This document shows positions 11,457-23,532 of a DNA stretch of 64,000 nucleotides, piece by piece. Made by a program: the position numbers and the translations under genes. The DNA lies in assembly GCA_963669155.1 (NCBI GenBank), contig OZ022584.1, positions 10,803,098 through 10,867,097 of the forward strand. Reading direction: 5' to 3'. Every line of letters starts with the position of its first letter. Position 1 is the first letter of the stretch. The notes under the pieces were generated by a model that ran no database searches, was not told the DNA's origin, and saw nothing but the letters and a program-made list of their open reading frames with translations. The DNA comes from Arbacia lixula (taxonomy: Eukaryota; Echinodermata; Echinoidea; Arbacioida; Arbaciidae).

Positions 11457-12000
11457 GTATGGCTATCGTTCTTTTCCTCAAGGCATAGACATATTTAAAT
11501 GTACCGCCATAGTAATTGATATCATTAACTTCAATTGACTTATCATAATCATACATTCGTATATTTGTTTTAGCAAATGGCATGATCGGTTCTTTTGCCT
11601 CTCCTTCTTCCCCCTCCCTTTCTCATCATATTTCTACATCCTCCTCACACTCTCCCTTCTTCCTACTAACCCCCTTCCTCCTTTCTCTCCACCCCCTTTC
11701 TCCTTCCTCTTCTTTAATCTACACCCACGTCCAAGGCATCTCAATACGTCAATGTGTACACCAAGTATATTTACTTTACTCAAGATATTCTCGGTCTTTT
11801 ATCCTCCCATTCTCCTTCCCTGTCCCCTTTTCACCAAATCTAATTTGCGAAATGCGCTTAACTTAGATAAAATTACGTTTTAAAATATATTATTGAAATC
11901 ACATTATCTAGAATATTGGTTACGTGATCATTATTTCACTGTCATGTCCTTCCCTTAAATTCTATTTCATCTCCTTCCACTCTTCGTGTGATCCTACCAG
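11457..12000 (+). other. Transporter intron 3
   Basis: About 540 bases with a CT-rich middle (11590-11720) and no coding signal. The long frame there is low-complexity Ser/Pro. Confidence 0.6.
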
Positions 12001-12226
12001 GTAAGCTACATGGTGTCTGTGGGCTTCAGCGAGGCTGAGGGAGCTCGCTTCTTATCGGTGTTAGGCGCCGGCTTGCTCTGTGGGAAGATCGGTGTTGCCG
12101 TCATCGCCGAGTACTTACCCTTCCCACCGTACTACCTAATGGTGATCGTGGCCGTGGTCGCCTGCGCAGTCATGATCTCTTTTATGGTGGTCAGCTCTCT
12201 CGCAATCATGCTCTTCCTGGCTGCAG
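12001..12226 (+). CDS. Transporter exon 4 (segments 8-9)
   Basis: Acceptor CCTACCAG, donor GTAAAT at 12227. It encodes VSYMVSVGFSEAEGARFLSV, then two hydrophobic spans (LGAGLLCGKIGVAVIAEYLP; MVIVAVVACAVMISFMVV). Start phase 0, end phase 1. Confidence 0.92.
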
Positions 12227-12680
12227 GTAAATGGTCTGTGTCATATACACTAAACCTTACTAGTCTAGTTAGTTACGAAAAAAAACATGTCGCTGAATGC
12301 ACTTTATCAACTAACTAGGCTTAGTAATTATTTCATGAATATGACCCATCCTAAATTAATAGCGCCAAGTAGTACGGTGCTATACATGTTATTGCTGGGT
12401 CCAATTAATACAACATTCTATGATGACAGCGTAAAGAAAGATGAGGTTGATTAAGATTGTTTAACCGCCTCCACAATCCATATCCTGTCCCGTCCCTCTG
12501 TGATAGTTCCCTATTTTAGTATTTGTAATCTTTCATCAAGTTCAAGCATTTGTGAAGTTTACACCAATGTTGTTATCATATTTCTAAAGATGTGTCGTGG
12601 TTTCTTTGAAAACACATCTATCTCCACACTCATACACACACACATACATCAACACTTAACTCTCGTTATTCCCACCGTTT

Positions 12681-12717
<37 letters not shown>

Positions 12718-12820
12718 CATTCTCTCCTCTTTTCTCTCTCTGTCACGTCCGTTTCCTTTCCCCACGCACCCTCCCTTTTTCAATCACATGTAAATATCTC
12801 TTCCTCTCTATTTCGGCCAG
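12227..12820 (+). other. Transporter intron 4 with (CT)n
   Basis: About 590 bases, with a (TC)n run near 12683-12716 and C/T-rich sequence up to the acceptor. Confidence 0.65.
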
Positions 12821-12964
12821 TGATCGGTGGTGTCATGATGAGTTCGTGCTCAATCCTCTGCTATACAATCCCCATGGCTTTCTTTGGACCCAGCCGGGCT
12901 CGGTTCACTCTTCCTGTTTTGCTGTGTTCAAGTGGATCTGGCTATTTACTAGGCTCGTTCGTTG
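12821..12964 (+). CDS. Transporter exon 5 with GC splice donor
   Basis: The acceptor is CGGCCAG. The exon encodes VIGGVMMSSCSILCYTIPMA and then LLCSSGSGYLLGSFV. Only a donor at 12965 (GCAAGT) joins in frame to exon 6, giving FVGKSIDRTGSY. Using the GT at 12969 instead creates an immediate stop. Confidence 0.88.
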
Positions 12965-13618
12965 GCAAGTACAGTATTACTTATAACTACTATTTAAAAA
13001 AATGTAGTATAATTTTCGGTAACACCATGTGGCTGCATTCTTTTGGATAATTGACCAACTTATGGGGTGGAGGAAGGAAAAAAAGTGAAAAGTGGAGAGA
13101 TGATTTTTTTTCCTAAATAGTGTTGATCAGTACACTCTAACCATGAATATTTTAATACAATATTGTTGGTATTGAAATGAAGTAGAACAACCTTCTTGGA
13201 TAATGCAATATGGTCAAGATGATGTTTATTCAACATGAGTTTACTAAATCACCAATAGTTCAGAAAGTGATTAAGTGTCAATCATTCTCGGCTAGCTGTT
13301 CATGGGTAATGGCACATTATGATTTGGTTTGGATTGTGATATTGAAACATTTCGGTCAGCAATGAAACGTTATGTATGTGTGTATGAAAGCAGGTGGAGA
13401 GCTTAAGACAATAAGTAGAAGGAGTGAGGTTTGTATAATCACGGAAGAACCGTTCATCCGTTCTTACCGGATTCGGATTTCGTGTAATGTCAGCGATTGG
13501 TATCGTTATGAGGTGTTCTTGTTCTGATATCCTGAAATCAAACATAAATGGAAGCCCTTCGCATGACAGAACGGCGCTGTATCGTTTACGGGTTCATAGC
13601 CTTTAATGTTACTAACCC

Positions 13619-13870
13619 TAAAAGGGATAGTTCACCCTGAAATGATATTTGTTTCAATAAAAGGAGACACACGATAGAAACATATTAGTCCAGCGGTATA
13701 GCTCGATATTTTCACGTAATTGTTCATTTTTGTCTAAAAGCACCAAAATTTGGTACTCACGTAGAATGATGTACGTATTACACCCAAATTTGGATATTGA
13801 ACCCTCTTGAATTTTGCCCAGGAGAGCCATGGCAGCCATTCTTTTTAAATGACCGCCATGGAACAGTAGT
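13619..13870. mobile_element. Partial copy of the TTCACCCTGAA-ended element
   Basis: It begins AAGGGATAGTTCACCCTGAA, the end sequence of the 4350-4799 element, and contains a GGCAGCCATTCTTTTTAAA stretch resembling the interior of the 15895 copy. Only one end is evident. Confidence 0.5.
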
Positions 13871-14669
13871 GTTGAGCAATTTTATTGATAACATGCCTCG
13901 GATTACAGGATATGTTTAATGCACATATGTACGTTCAATTCATGCCTATAAAACATGCTTTTATCAATCATGCAGTTATTTGGTGTGCGCTACATAGCTT
14001 TGAAATGATATGCACTATGTTGCAGTGGCCTTGAGATACATTATGACATCACCAAAAGCCACCACCACGAACATATTAACCTCTTTTCTTTGAGGTAAGC
14101 AACATACTCGATTCTCCATTTGTGTTATTTCGATCTTGTGCATCACTATGATAAGTATTGATTGGTAGTAGCACCTTCCTGCAACCTTTGACACATCCAT
14201 GTAACAAAATCCTCTTCATTGATAAATGCCACCCTGAATGAGAATATCGCATAGGAACTGCCTGCTGATAATCCAGGGAACACTCAATTTATAATGTTTG
14301 CCAGAAAGGAAAGCTTTGGATGTTTTCTCTCTTCTTTTTTTTTTCAGGATGCAAGGGCTTTAGTGAGAGTATAGTAGGTCCATGCATGCTGATCAAGCTT
14401 TGCTAGATCAGACTATTGGGAATCAGCAGCTGATGACATAATTGGAGTAGTGGTCCCTACCTACTCGAGAAGACCATTGGTATAATGTGATTATGATTTT
14501 TACTAGCATTATCAGACTGAAGATGAACTTTAAACATTCATTGTCGCTGATGAAGCATTTGCCATTTAAGTTACGGGTAAATGGCGTGTTGGGGCATTAT
14601 GAACTTCCCAGTGCAACGATCACTTCCTAAGTATTACAGGCCAGTGCCGTCACCAGCATTTTTCAAGGG

Positions 14670-14788
14670 GGGGGGGGGGGATGCTTTTGGTGGGGGGGGG
14701 GGGGGGATGCTTTTGGTGGGGGGGGGAGACACAAAAAATACATATAAAAGGTCGCCCAACTAAAAGACCTATAACCCCCCCCCCCCCC

Positions 14789-14817
<29 letters not shown>
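14670..14817. repeat. Poly-G, poly-C and poly-A blocks
   Basis: Three poly-G runs separated by GGATGCTTTTGGTGG, then a C run at about 14775-14788 followed directly by an A run to 14817. Such homopolymers are prone to assembly error. Confidence 0.85.
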
Positions 14818-14819
<2 letters not shown>

Positions 14820-15894
14820 AACTCGCCCCATTCTAAAAACAAAACAAAAAAAATGGTGGTGTGGAGGGAGTGCGTTGGCCCTGCCCCCCCCTACCCCTCT
14901 CTCTCTCTCTCTCTCTCTGCTTTGCCATTCCTGGCTTAATGATATTATAGATAGATTATCCATATTGCAGTGTATTGAAGACCCCTAATGTTAGTCATCG
15001 TCGGACAACGTAATCTATGTTATTCTATGTCACTTCCCAACACCACCCACTAAAAACACACTCGCCCCCTCCACTCATTCTCTCTATATCTTTCTCCTTA
15101 TCTTGCCTTACCTTCATCACATTAGTCCAAGCATCTACTGTTATCAGAAGTGGGTAGAGTACAGTAGTACATGTTATGTCTACTTACTATACATTCCTAA
15201 AATGGGAAACTTACCCCCTGTTTTACCCCTTCCCCCTAACACTCGTTCTTCTCCCCTCCCTTGCTTCCTCATCTCCGCCCCCGCCCCCCCCCTCCCACCC
15301 CTCTCTCTGACTTGGTTTGTTACAGGTTATGGGGGGGGGGGGTCAACTAAACCTTCTTTTTTTTTTTTTACCAGAGAAAGGGGGTATGAGTAGAATTTTC
15401 ATTAACAGTGTGTGTATACAGTAGTCTTCGATGACGACGGTACCAAATTTCCCAAGTTAAAGTAGATTTGGCCAGTTTATAGGGACGTTTAGATCGGGTA
15501 TACATAGTCATGATGGTTACGTGTTAAACATGTGGTGGAAGACAGATATGCGCAAAATGCTGCTTTAGCAAACATGAAGGGTTCAACTTTGGAGACCAAT
15601 AACTATATATCATGAAACGGAATGGAATTGATTTTTACACACAATATAAAATATATACGTAGGCAACTTTTCAAAACGTTTCAGTCCATTAGTGAGAAAA
15701 AAAAATTAAAATATGAACCAATATGCCATTTCAGACAAACTAAATCTTGGAAACTTTGTTTAAAAATAACATGTGTGCCCCCAAATTTCATAGAAATTAC
15801 ACTTAATCCCAATTAGTTCGGTACCATCTCGTAGAAAATTTAATTAGCTTTAATTTATATGATACTTATATGATGAAAACAAATATTCCTTTGA

Positions 15895-16285
15895 AGTTTT
15901 GAATGGCGGCCATTTTGAAAAATGCGAGGTGCTCTCCCATACGTTCTGTAAAAGATAATTACATAAATTGCTTTTTCTCTCTTTTTGACAACGGAATGTT
16001 TTCTTTCGTTCAGGTATGTGTGAAAAAACGTATTAGTAATCATGTATCAAATGCACAAGTAATCGGATGCATATCTTTTGATAAAATGCACATTTTAGAA
16101 GAAAAAAAAATGCACACAACATATGGGAGAGCACCTCGCACGTGACGTCACAAAATCAAAACTTTAAAATCAAATAAATGTTCTTTTCCTATGACTGATT
16201 TTCAGCAAACCTTCACTAATATGTGAGTTTATGTGTCTCCCTTTATTGAAACCAAAATAATGCCATGGTGACCTGTCCCTTTAAC
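15895..16285. mobile_element. Palindromic MITE-like element (second full copy)
   Basis: It carries GGGAGAGCACCTCGCACGTG followed by ACGTCACAAAA, as in the 4350-4799 copy, and ends TGGTGACCTGTCCCTTTAAC. The left arm has GCGAGGTGCTCTCCCATACG, which pairs with it. Confidence 0.65.
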
Positions 16286-16440
16286 AAACAAGGGCGATAT
16301 CAACCCCGATTTCCCAGCTGTTTTGTATGCATGTTGGCATAACCTTGGAGGACCATGCTGGACAGGCACAAATTGTTCATTGATCGCGGTCCAGTATGAC
16401 CTTTGGATTGACCAAAGTACAGGTGGCAAGTTCCTGTATC

Positions 16441-17090
16441 TACATTTGAGGCCAAAAGCTTACGTGAATCTATGGAATTCAGTGAAATTTGTTCACTTGC
16501 CAAACATCGTAAAACTTGCTATATCTCCAGAAATATAAATACTACCATCACGAATTTGGTATCAAATGAAAGAGCGTATTAAGTTCTTTGACATGGCTGG
16601 TATGCCGTTGGGATTGAATAATACTTGAAGTGGAATTTTTCTTTGAAGAAAAAATGAAATATTTGTGCCAAATGTATTCTATTTTTTGTTATTATATTTT
16701 CAAACATCGTTTCATAGAAATATATAAATGTCAAATCTATGATTTATATTACATATTCTTTCATGATATGTCACCACTGAACAAAAGAGCGTAATCTGAA
16801 ATGTTTGTGTTGAGAAGTAACTAGCACAAATATGAAATGTATTTGTCAAGTTTTTACTTTTATTTGTCTAAAATATGAAGATTTTTGGGGAAAATTGACA
16901 CGTAAATATTTTTCAGCTCCTGATGGCAAAGCAATGTGATGAAGGGACATGACATACTAATTTTTTGATATCAAATTCATCATGATAGCACAAATATCTT
17001 ATAAGATACAGTAAATTTTATGATGTTTTGCACGTGTAAAATTTTCTTTGTATTTTCTGGGTGTATGTAAACTTCTGGCCTCAACTGTAT
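16441..17090. mobile_element. Non-autonomous Tc1/mariner-like element
   Basis: The ends are inverted: TACATTTGAGGCCAAAAGCT at left, and at right the complement of TACAGTTGAGGCCAGAAGTT followed by TACATACACCC. The homology continues inward (CAAACATC-TAAAA-TT). This end type, flanked by TA, is characteristic of Tc1-like transposons. No transposase frame is present. A half copy in the opposite orientation lies at 44828-45130. Confidence 0.72.
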
Positions 17091-17405
17091 GTATCACCGT
17101 GCGTGTACAGCATTTTGGTGAAACTCCTTTCGACCCCATGGGCATGATATCTGCATATCAAATCACTGAAACGTGAATGAAATATCCTGTCATTTGTGAA
17201 GGCACCTCGCAGCGAGAACAAATAGGAAAGTACTTTTAAAGCGGTAACTATAACGTATCTTGTCATCTCGTCTATCTCCAATCATGCGTTTATTCGATCA
17301 TACGGTATAACATATGTGGGAACATTCTGTTAATTTGTCTGGATTACGCATAAGTCATCATAACCACTTGACTTTTTTTCCCATCCGGGCTCTTCTGTTT
17401 ATTAG

Positions 17406-17518
17406 GTAAGTCCATCGACAGGACGGGATCGTATAGAAGTGGCATCTGGGGGTTCATGGCAATGTATGTCGTCATCGCCCTGCTGTTCATCGCGGCACCC
17501 CTGTATCAATGGAGGTAG
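17406..17518 (+). CDS. Transporter exon 6 (segment 12) ending at TAG
   Basis: It encodes GKSIDRTGSYRSGIWGFMAM and the last hydrophobic span YVVIALLFIAAPLYQW, then Arg and TAG. The same frame stays open for 50 codons to TGA at 17669-17671. That extension is rich in Lys, Arg, Glu and Asp (RYVLMDMYRLKRAKKRGENR), which looks like the cytoplasmic tail of the family. Confidence 0.88.
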
Positions 17519-18235
17519 GCGCCTCAGCGCTATGTCCTCATGGACATGTATCGACTCAAGCGGGCAAAGAAACGGGGAGAAAACCGAAAAGAAGAGGATA
17601 CAGCTGTCAGATCAAAGGGAATTGAGGACAACGAGAACAAAGAACACGCCGACCGCGTTTCTGCTGTCTGAGCGTATTGCGACTGTTATGTATTGATCTT
17701 GCCAGTGGTCAAAGTCCAGCGCGTTGACCATTGACCATGTGGAATTAGATTGACGTTAACTTTGTCTGTGTTTTAAGTCTTCTTAGTATACACGGCAGAG
17801 TACGCTGAACATTAAACAAGCTAGACACATTTTTTACCATTATGCATAACTCTGCTCAGACATCTCACCTAATATATTTGCAAGCTTTGCTTTACTTTTA
17901 GATTCATGGTTTATCAGGATGTAGGAAATCATATGAAATCATTATATCATAAGTGTTTTATCTTAATACATGATATCTATTTCAGATTGTACATGTTTTC
18001 ACAATCTCAATTATTTTTTATATTCAAATTTATTACCGTGTTTGTAATTAAAAAAGTACAAGACCTTGCATCTTTGAATGGAAAGTAAAAACATAATTTT
18101 AAACTTTCAAGTTAAAGAGACTCTGCGAATAACTTGGCTTCTTGGACGCTGTGCATTTTTTAAATCTAAATTCCGGAGCGGACTAATTATTATCTAGTTC
18201 TTCTCCATTTCGCCAAACAGAAAAACAAGGAGACT

Positions 18236-18241
18236 AATAAA
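18236..18241 (+). terminator. Candidate poly(A) signal of the transporter
   Basis: AATAAA followed by a GTGTCGAGTCTTGTGAG GU-rich stretch, about 570 bases after the TGA at 17671. No other AATAAA lies between. This is inferred from position only. Confidence 0.4.
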
Positions 18242-18694
18242 GTGTCGAGTCTTGTGAGTTGAATTGGATTGTTTAATGTTTTTATTCAATAACATTGATA
18301 CAATAACACAGATATGTAATCGTACAATATGATAGAAATAACAAGAGAAATAAGAAGAATTAGAATATAACAATCGAGTTTCAGGTCCTTTATCTGTTTA
18401 TAGAAAAACAATAAACGATATGACGAATTAATCATCTTGGCTTATTGGGTGAGTGCATTGCTAAAGAGCGCAAATTTTATTTTACCCAATATGTTCATTG
18501 ACAATTTATTTTCTTGGATACGATGATTTACGGGTTGGAGTTCTACATAGAATCTGAGGTCATGATGCGGAAACGATATATTAGAATCATCTGCAAAAAA
18601 GAGAATTCAATGAATATTGAATGTATATCAAAGTATGTCATTATTGGCTGTATCAAAGGTTTGAATAAATATAAAAATACTCCCAATTTTGTGG

Positions 18695-18915
18695 AGAAAT
18701 TTGTTTATTTCTTTTGTGATTTTGTTGATAAATGAAATAAATGTTTTGCAGTATATTTTAAAAGCTTGCAAACAATATGGTGGAGGGTGGAAGGGGGAAG
18801 TGAGAGAGAGAAATTTGTTTATTTCTTTTGTGATTTTGTTGATAAAAGAAATAAATGTTTTGCAGTATATTTTAAAAGCTTGCAAACAATATGGTGGAGG
18901 ATGGAAGGGGGAAGT

Positions 18916-18956
<41 letters not shown>

Positions 18957-18960
18957 GTGG
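18695..18960. repeat. Tandem 114-bp duplication followed by (GA)n and poly-G
   Basis: AGAAATTTGTTTATTTCTTT occurs at 18695 and again at 18809, and the copies agree up to GGAAGGGGGAAGTG. The second copy runs into GAGAGA repeats and a poly-G block. The open frames across it on both strands are repeat artefacts. Confidence 0.9.
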
Positions 18961-20509
18961 AGGGTGGAAAAAAGGGGCAGAGAGAGAAGGAGGTGCGGCC
19001 GGGGCCGGGGGGGGGGGGGAAGGTTCGGGCCAGTTGGCCCAATGCCGTCCTGTCACATCTTACTACGCCACATACCCATGGTAACAAGGTACACTACTAA
19101 TGCAGACATAATCATACCACGCAACTAACAACATAAACATGCACTTCTGTTACATTTGGCGCCATTATGTCAGTGGGTGGGGGTCACGTGGTTTCGCGGT
19201 ACGCCAAGCGCATTCCGATATCTGCCTGAATAGCCCCAAATGAAGATAACCAGAAAACACGCACAAATGTGGTATTTATTATCGGTGTATGTAACTGCAT
19301 ACTTCATCAAACATAGTTCCCACGAGGCAGCATTTTCTTTGGTAGCCATGACAACTTTTCAGTAAGCTGTTGTATTTCCTTTTGGAAATACCTTGCCTTT
19401 TGGCATGTGTGGTGTACTTCGTCAATGTACATGACATATTCTTGATGAAATTGTGAGTATGTCACCTAGCCCCCGTTTTTCCCCGTGAAAGTGTGATCAG
19501 TGTTTATTCTATTGGCTGTCATTAATGGGCAACACCAATTCTATTGCATTTACATCGAATCATGTCAATAGACAAACGTAGTGTACTCACATATTCTAAA
19601 ATTATTCATACTCGTTTTCAAAAAGTAATCTTCGTGAGTCATATCCACTATTCTAGCAGCTTGCGGAGTGAGGGGGGGGGGGATCTACGTTAGGCATACC
19701 CCATCCGTCAGGCTTCTATCACGCTGGCCAATTCCCCTTCTTCAAGGTTGTTAGTTATTTAAGTGTCTCATTATTAGTTCGTGGGCAGTGTGGTTTATGC
19801 GGTACTTGGACTTGGGTACTGATAGGAAAATAGTCAATTTTTCTTTCAAGTAGCATGTGCAATCGCCTGTTTGGCATACCTCAATCAATGCGTCAATTCT
19901 GAAGCACCTCTCGGAATAGTCCAAGTGCCCCTAACGTTCAGATTGTATGTGGACAAGTTCGCGAAAGAGTATAAATGAAAACACGCCCCTGGGTACGAAT
20001 TTCAAGGATCGAAACCAAACAGCAGCACGCACAACAATGATCAGCCATCAGACTAAATGTAACTTAAAATTACATTTGGTTGTATTAGTGTCTGTAAACA
20101 ATAAGAAAATTATTCGTGATTTAATTCACAGTCAGGAGTGAACGTTCTTGTTGACTGTCTCCTCGCACCATTGCGCCTGTGAAATAAAAAAAAAATAGAC
20201 ATGTATACAGCAACGTGTTGTGTAAATCATTACCATCAGGCATTCAATTAATGCATATCACTGTTCTTTTCTTCTAGTTACAAAAGAGTGCTTTAACAAA
20301 GATTTTCTTTCTCTTTGATTGCATGTTAGAATCCGTCGATCCTCAGGATAATTTTTGCCTGGACTTGACGCATAAACAAAATAGGATGCGGTGAAGAATT
20401 TTGGGAATTATCCTCACCCAATATGCTTGCGCAGCTGTAACATGTAATACTGTACCTACAATGCATCTATGAAGATTAAATCTAAGAATATTGTTACAGT
20501 AATACCCTT

Positions 20510-21148
20510 AGGCCCATTTGCTCTACGGCAGGCGTACAGTGGCCGCAGATATCTGAATTGACAGATTTCTGCGGCGGCCTTAGGGTTGACGTACGGCGGG
20601 TTCCCTTTTTTTTTAACAGGCCGTAGGGGTGGCCGTAGAATTATAGCGCCGAGTTATAATTTCTAATTTCTACGCTCGCCGTAGAAATTAGACTAGCCGT
20701 AGCCATGGTCTAGAACATTCTACGGCGGCCGTACGTGCCGTACGGATTACAACGTATTACAACTCTGCTTGTGAGGCATGGCGTGACACTTTGGAAAAAT
20801 TTCTGGAAAGAAATGCCTATCATGATGAGTGCATGCACAGGCACTCATTGTGTACTCATTGTATAGTCCCCTTACGGCCGCCGTGAGTGCGCCTTGCGGC
20901 CACCGTGCGTCGGCCGTAGCATTTGACAAAAAAACCCTACCGCCGTTGCAGGTTCGCCGTACGGCTACCGACGTCATCATGCCAGCCGAAGAATTTCTGG
21001 CTCCATAGATTTTAAAATACGCCATGTGGCGACCGTAGCATATGCGACTGCTACAGGAAGTGGCCCTGGAAATTTTGCGGGTACCGTAAAATTGCTACTC
21101 GCCGTAGAAATTTTAGAATCTACGGCGGCCGTGGCAAATGTGACTGAG
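20510..21148. mobile_element. TACGG/CCGTA-rich inverted-repeat element
   Basis: A GC-rich island in AT-rich DNA with about 15-20 copies of CCGTA or TACGG, several as palindromes (CTACGGCGGCCGTAC near 20719; GCCGTACGGC near 20955). Its edges look inverted: GCCCATTTGCTCTACGGC at left, and CACATTTGCCACGGCCGCCG read from the right. I interpret it as a DNA transposon with subterminal repeats. No transposase is seen. Confidence 0.5.
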
Positions 21149-23469
21149 GCATAAAGTATAAATCGAATTTCGTGTTCGCTTGTCCTCATTAACTACATAA
21201 CAAGCACTTAATGACAAAATTAAGAGTTTATCAGCGAAAGCTACAATGTATGCGTGTATAGGAATATGCATGACCTATTGTAAAATTGCAATCGCGCATG
21301 CGTCATATTTTTAAGAGCAGCTGCCAGTCATGAATATTGAGTGGCAGATGCAAACCTTGTTTAAATGGATGGATGTCCATTTCTTTAAACATCCTTGGCC
21401 TTACGAAGAAAGAGGCCAACGCAACGCGCATATTATTAAAATGGAAACATGCTGCTCGCAGCTACACTCTTCCGTGCACTCAGGATGCAGTCACTAAATC
21501 GTTTTTTCTGTACAATTTTTTAATGAATATTGATTTATCAGTTAACTATACTTGAGATGGAGTCACGAGGATGTAGTGGCGTTGCAGACATTGCCGCTGA
21601 GATCGCGGTTTCCGTTCAGATCGCAACCGTCACTCAAACACACGTGGCTGGTTTTACCTCGATCGTGTTACGTTAAATACACCAAAAAGATTGTGGCTGA
21701 ACCGCTAGTTATCTATCGGCCCGCTAGATTCCACTAACGTTCATTATGTCGTAACTTGATGCAACGTACATAGACTTCGAAATGAGCTCTTCTCCGATTT
21801 GTGTTCAGCACGGTCAATCTTATCGGGCTTTGGTGGAAATAGTAGTGACTACGTTTTCAAAGCAATAACGGTTTTTCCAGTCGGCCACACGGACATCACG
21901 TAGGTGATGTGTCATGTCTCTCATGAACACTTCAGTATAGCCTCGACAGATTGCTGTAGCGTACTAATCGCATCAATCCACGTGGTTACCACCTCTTTTT
22001 ATCGATGTAAGCTCCACGAAGCATACCGTATGCGCATGTCACATGCAGAGTGACACGGGCAATGAAGCAATATATGCGCTTGTGAATGACCACAGCAAAT
22101 ATATAGTATTCATGCAGATTGCAAGAAGAGTACTCCACTATACAAAATCAATGGGCAAAATCTTAATGTATTCTATTATATTCGCATACTTAGGCGCATT
22201 CTAATACTTAGTTGTTTCAATTATGTGCACTATAATATAAAATTGATGGAAATGTGCATTAGAAGTTCAACTTCAAGTTATGTTCTCTTTCTAGTGCTTG
22301 TAATGTTAAAATATTTTTTAATTCTACGTAATATACATTGTAACTGGCCCCATGGAAGACCAGTGGTAACATTCTAGTTACTGCTGAATATCGGCAACCA
22401 GCCGTAAATTGAATATCATTGTATACGTTTGAATTGTATGTGTCTTTTTTACATGGAAATAAAACCAAACCAAACCAAGCATAATCCTTTTGTGTTTTAA
22501 TTTTTTAATTTTGTCTTTATATAAACCAGACGTCCACATATAGCGTTATCGTTAAACCCAAAATCATATTGTGCAAAATAATTGTTAAGTTCTTCTAGAC
22601 GAGAAAGGAACATATTTTAAAATATTTAAATTTGAAATAATTGTCATCGTATATTTTGCTGCTTAATGATCATAAACGCAAGTGCTGTGTTTACATTTGA
22701 GATTTTCACAACAGCTTCCCATCCATGTGATAATCATAATTTCTTCACCGTAATCCCCGGAATTGTACACTGCTCGTCCACAATATTACGACTAATATAG
22801 GCACTGCGGAAACAGACCCAAGTTCATACATGTTCATAACCTTTTCCGTGATGTCATTGACCGAGGTGTCGCCACGGTAACCATGGGAAAACAGACACAT
22901 AAATATTTATCACAACGGAAAACCCTTTGAACAGTGTCTGAAAAAAGACAAACGACCAGTAGATCACCCAATGCGTGCACTCCCGACGCGCACTCGATCG
23001 AAAGGGAGGCGCGCGGAACTTCATTTGACATAATGGCATGACGTTCGAATGATGAGAACATTGAAATTGTAGGTGTATGGAGTCCTGTTAACGAATTCTC
23101 ACGGGTGTTTGTTCCGGGAGGAATAAATCATCCTACGTTTATCCTACCAGTCATTGAACCTCCGAGAGATGATAGACGCGTTAGAGAGCTCGCAGAGCAC
23201 CATTCCATTTACAGACTCCTCACGACGGGCAGAAAACATGAAGAGCTCTTGAGAAAGCGCCACATGCATGACATGGGAATACATTACACGTCTATTCCGC
23301 TATTTCACATGCTTAATAGGCATGATAGTTATTTCAGCACGTCCTTATCAAGTTATATCCGGAAGGACTTTAGGGTGAAAATGCAGTTCTTCAAGGTCGA
23401 AATATTTTAGAATCGTATTCACTATCAAATCTTATTGCAAATTTCATGATGAATATTAGTCAGCGTTTG

Positions 23470-23476
23470 TATAAAT
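23470..23476 (+). promoter_or_regulatory. Candidate TATA box of GPCR 1
   Basis: TATAAAT lies about 60 bases upstream of the start codon. This fits a short unspliced leader for an intronless gene. Confidence 0.45.
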
Positions 23477-23532
23477 TCCCATGCACTAGCTGGAATCATT
23501 CTTGAGTAAAACTGGAGAGAGAGAAAACGAGC

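Larger units (their letters stand above)
12965..17405 (+). other. Transporter intron 5 (4441-bp GC-AG intron)
   Basis: It contains element ends at 13619-13870, G/C/A homopolymer blocks at 14670-14817, a palindromic element at 15895-16285 and a Tc1-like inverted-repeat element at 16441-17090. I see no exon. Confidence 0.65.
6590..17671 (+). pseudogene. SLC16-like MFS transporter with two frame breaks and an in-frame stop
   Basis: Six exons: 6590-6753, 9958-10254, 10946-11456, 12001-12226, 12821-12964 and 17406-17518 (or 17671). Known family: SLC16/monocarboxylate transporters are 12-segment plasma-membrane carriers for monocarboxylates and related solutes. Signatures seen are DHHWGWVVV opening segment 1 (family form D-G-x-W-G-W) and TYFPNKNAMRASGIALSGSS (family form YFxKRRxLAxG), then a long charged loop between segments 6 and 7 and six C-terminal segments. 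Translated with the breaks bridged it would be about 484 residues, normal for the family. Two breaks are needed: one extra base near 6706 and one missing base near 11071. TAG at 17516-17518 is followed by 50 open codons. Either this is a recently decayed gene or the assembly has local errors. All splice phases agree once the two breaks are bridged. Substrate is unknown. Confidence 0.85.
17672..23532. other. Intergenic region between transporter and GPCR 1
   Basis: Apart from the candidate poly(A) signal, no gene is recognised. It holds a 114-bp tandem duplication with a GA tract at 18695-18960 and the TACGG-rich block at 20510-21148. The remainder is AT-rich without coding character. Confidence 0.6.

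Noticed and set aside
18628-19128. Overlapping frames with duplicated KFVYFFCDFV-like segments
   Set aside because: Caused by the 114-bp tandem duplication and GA/G runs; no protein character.
22834-23061. Two minus-strand frames just upstream of GPCR 1
   Set aside because: No homology recognised and no conserved motif; overlapping frames suggest chance.
23105-23410. 101-codon frame upstream of GPCR 1
   Set aside because: Begins at GTG, has no recognisable domain, and its composition is not distinctive. Possibly promoter-proximal sequence.
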